From: Brevibacillus sp. JNUCC-41
GTDB taxonomy: Bacteria; Bacillota; Bacilli; Bacillales; DSM-1321
Assembly: GCF_014844095.1 (NCBI RefSeq)
Contig: NZ_CP062163.1
Coordinates: 3,877,501-3,941,500 of the forward strand
Direction of reading: 5' to 3'
DNA length: 64,000 nucleotides
Part shown: positions 63,362-64,000 of the stretch, in pieces
Numbering within the stretch: the first letter of the stretch is position 1
How the letters are laid out: the number at the start of each line of letters is the position of its first letter
Notes under the pieces: generated by a model
Databases searched by the model: none
What the model was told of the DNA's origin: nothing
What the model saw: only the letters and a program-made list of their open reading frames with translations
Program-made: the position numbers and the translations under genes

Positions 63362-63825
63362 ACTACATCACTCCTTGTCTTAAACCATAGATGTCATAGA
63401 CTATAATATACCATTTTTTCGCAAATGGCGGGATTGGGTAAACTGAAGAAAGTAAAAGGCATGAGCCCGGTAGATTTCCGGGTACCCTCAAGGCTGTTTA
63501 TTTAAATAAAGCGTTTAACTTTTACAATAGGCAATCAATTTGTTTAAACGGTTAGGTCTCATACCTCATTGAGTAAAAGACAAGCAAAAAAGCTTGCCAT
63601 CGATACGATGCAAAATGTCAACCTATCAAATCCCGCGAATCTATTAAAAAGCTACCCTTTTCAATTGTATGAACATAAAAGCTGATGATGAATTGGACAA
63701 CTAAAGAACCGATTTACAAATTCTTAACATTGGATTAATGTGGGATTTATATTAAATGATTATGATTGAACCGTAACAAACAGTAATAAACATTAATAAT
63801 TCCACACTAATTGGAGGCACTTTTT
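63362..63825. other. Gene-free stretch before the lipoprotein gene
   Basis: No supported frame. It must contain the promoter of the lipoprotein gene; no clear operator is seen. Confidence 0.45.
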
Positions 63826-64000
63826 ATGAATTACACATTCAAGAAGAATTGTTACAAGTCTATTCAAGTTGTGATGTTAGGAGTGAGTGTACTAGGATTA
63901 GCTGCTTGTGGATCTACTAAAGAGGAGGCTGCTCCAGTAGTTAAGGATCCAAGTTCGTTAACCCTGAAGGAAATTGAAACAAAGGCCAAAGAAGAGGGGA
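63826..64000 (+). CDS. Solute-binding lipoprotein, N-terminal part (cut by window end)
   Basis: ATG 63826 after TTGGAGGCACTTTTT opens a lipoprotein signal peptide with the lipobox LGLAACGS (lipidated cysteine near residue 27), then a short acidic linker and LTLKEIETKAKEEG. This start is typical of substrate-binding proteins of ABC transporters for metals or organic compounds. Only 58 residues are inside the window, so the ligand is unknown. Confidence 0.7.
   Translation, partial: MNYTFKKNCYKSIQVVMLGVSVLGLAACGSTKEEAAPVVKDPSSLTLKEIETKAKEEG

Overview
The window looks like a chromosomal segment of a low-GC, endospore-forming Bacillaceae species related to, but not identical with, Bacillus subtilis. 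Three things support this: the block lexA-yneA-yneB-ynzC-tkt-sirA-yneF ... ccdA-(yneI)-ccdC ... yneK keeps B. subtilis order; sporulation genes are present (CotD-like coat protein, SirA, a Spo0E-like phosphatase); and strong GGAGG ribosome-binding sites, GTG/TTG starts and TTGACA/TATAAT promoters are common. A Peribacillus-type genome is my guess; it is inferred, not demonstrated. No rRNA, tRNA, CRISPR array or intact insertion sequence was seen.

Layout. 1-3.4 kb: the end of an XdhC/CoxI-type gene, an AlkC-type DNA glycosylase, an HPP membrane protein and a CGNR zinc-finger regulator. 3.6-7.7 kb: a complete trehalose operon (treP-treA-treR) with two TreR-type operators on its promoter. 8.1-21 kb: accessory DNA with an SMR efflux pair, a second beta-clamp gene (dnaN paralogue), small genes, a CotD-like gene, an amidase, a secreted lipase, a prophage-type immunity switch (S24 repressor and divergent small XRE gene), a holin-like gene and several broken genes. 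21.2-26.5 kb: the SOS block (lexA divergent from yneA-yneB, with three SOS boxes), tkt, sirA and yneF. 26.5-33.3 kb: an insertion relative to B. subtilis, with an Rrf2 regulator and a thioredoxin/IDEAL/old-yellow-enzyme group sharing an operator, a DoxX gene behind MhqR-like operators, a polysaccharide deacetylase and a Spo0E homologue. 33.3-42.4 kb: ccdA, a decayed yneI and ccdC, then a YeeE/YedE transporter with a TusA-like protein, DUF3219, DUF2621 (yneK), sbcD-sbcC and an Hsp20-like gene. A Bacillaceae-type intergenic repeat lies at 42.6 kb.

43-62.5 kb is a large aromatic-acid catabolic cluster: an enoyl-CoA hydratase, a hotdog thioesterase, the repressor PaaX, an MBL-fold hydrolase, the phenylacetyl-CoA epoxidase genes paaA-paaD(N)-paaB-paaC-paaD(C), three acyl/aryl-CoA ligases (one frameshifted), an adenine-deaminase-like gene split by a stop, an MFS carrier, two thiolases, an acyl-CoA dehydrogenase and a PaaI-type thioesterase. 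Two similar dyad elements on the hydratase and paaA promoters suggest control by PaaX. Together these genes suggest uptake, CoA activation, ring epoxidation and beta-oxidation-like processing of an aromatic or phenylalkanoic acid. The PaaE reductase and the later enzymes PaaZ and PaaH are not in the window. The most unusual point is that PaaD is divided into two separate proteins. The window closes with a membrane-anchored protein of unknown function and the start of a solute-binding lipoprotein.

At least eight genes are broken by frameshifts or stops, so this segment is either under decay or contains some sequence errors.
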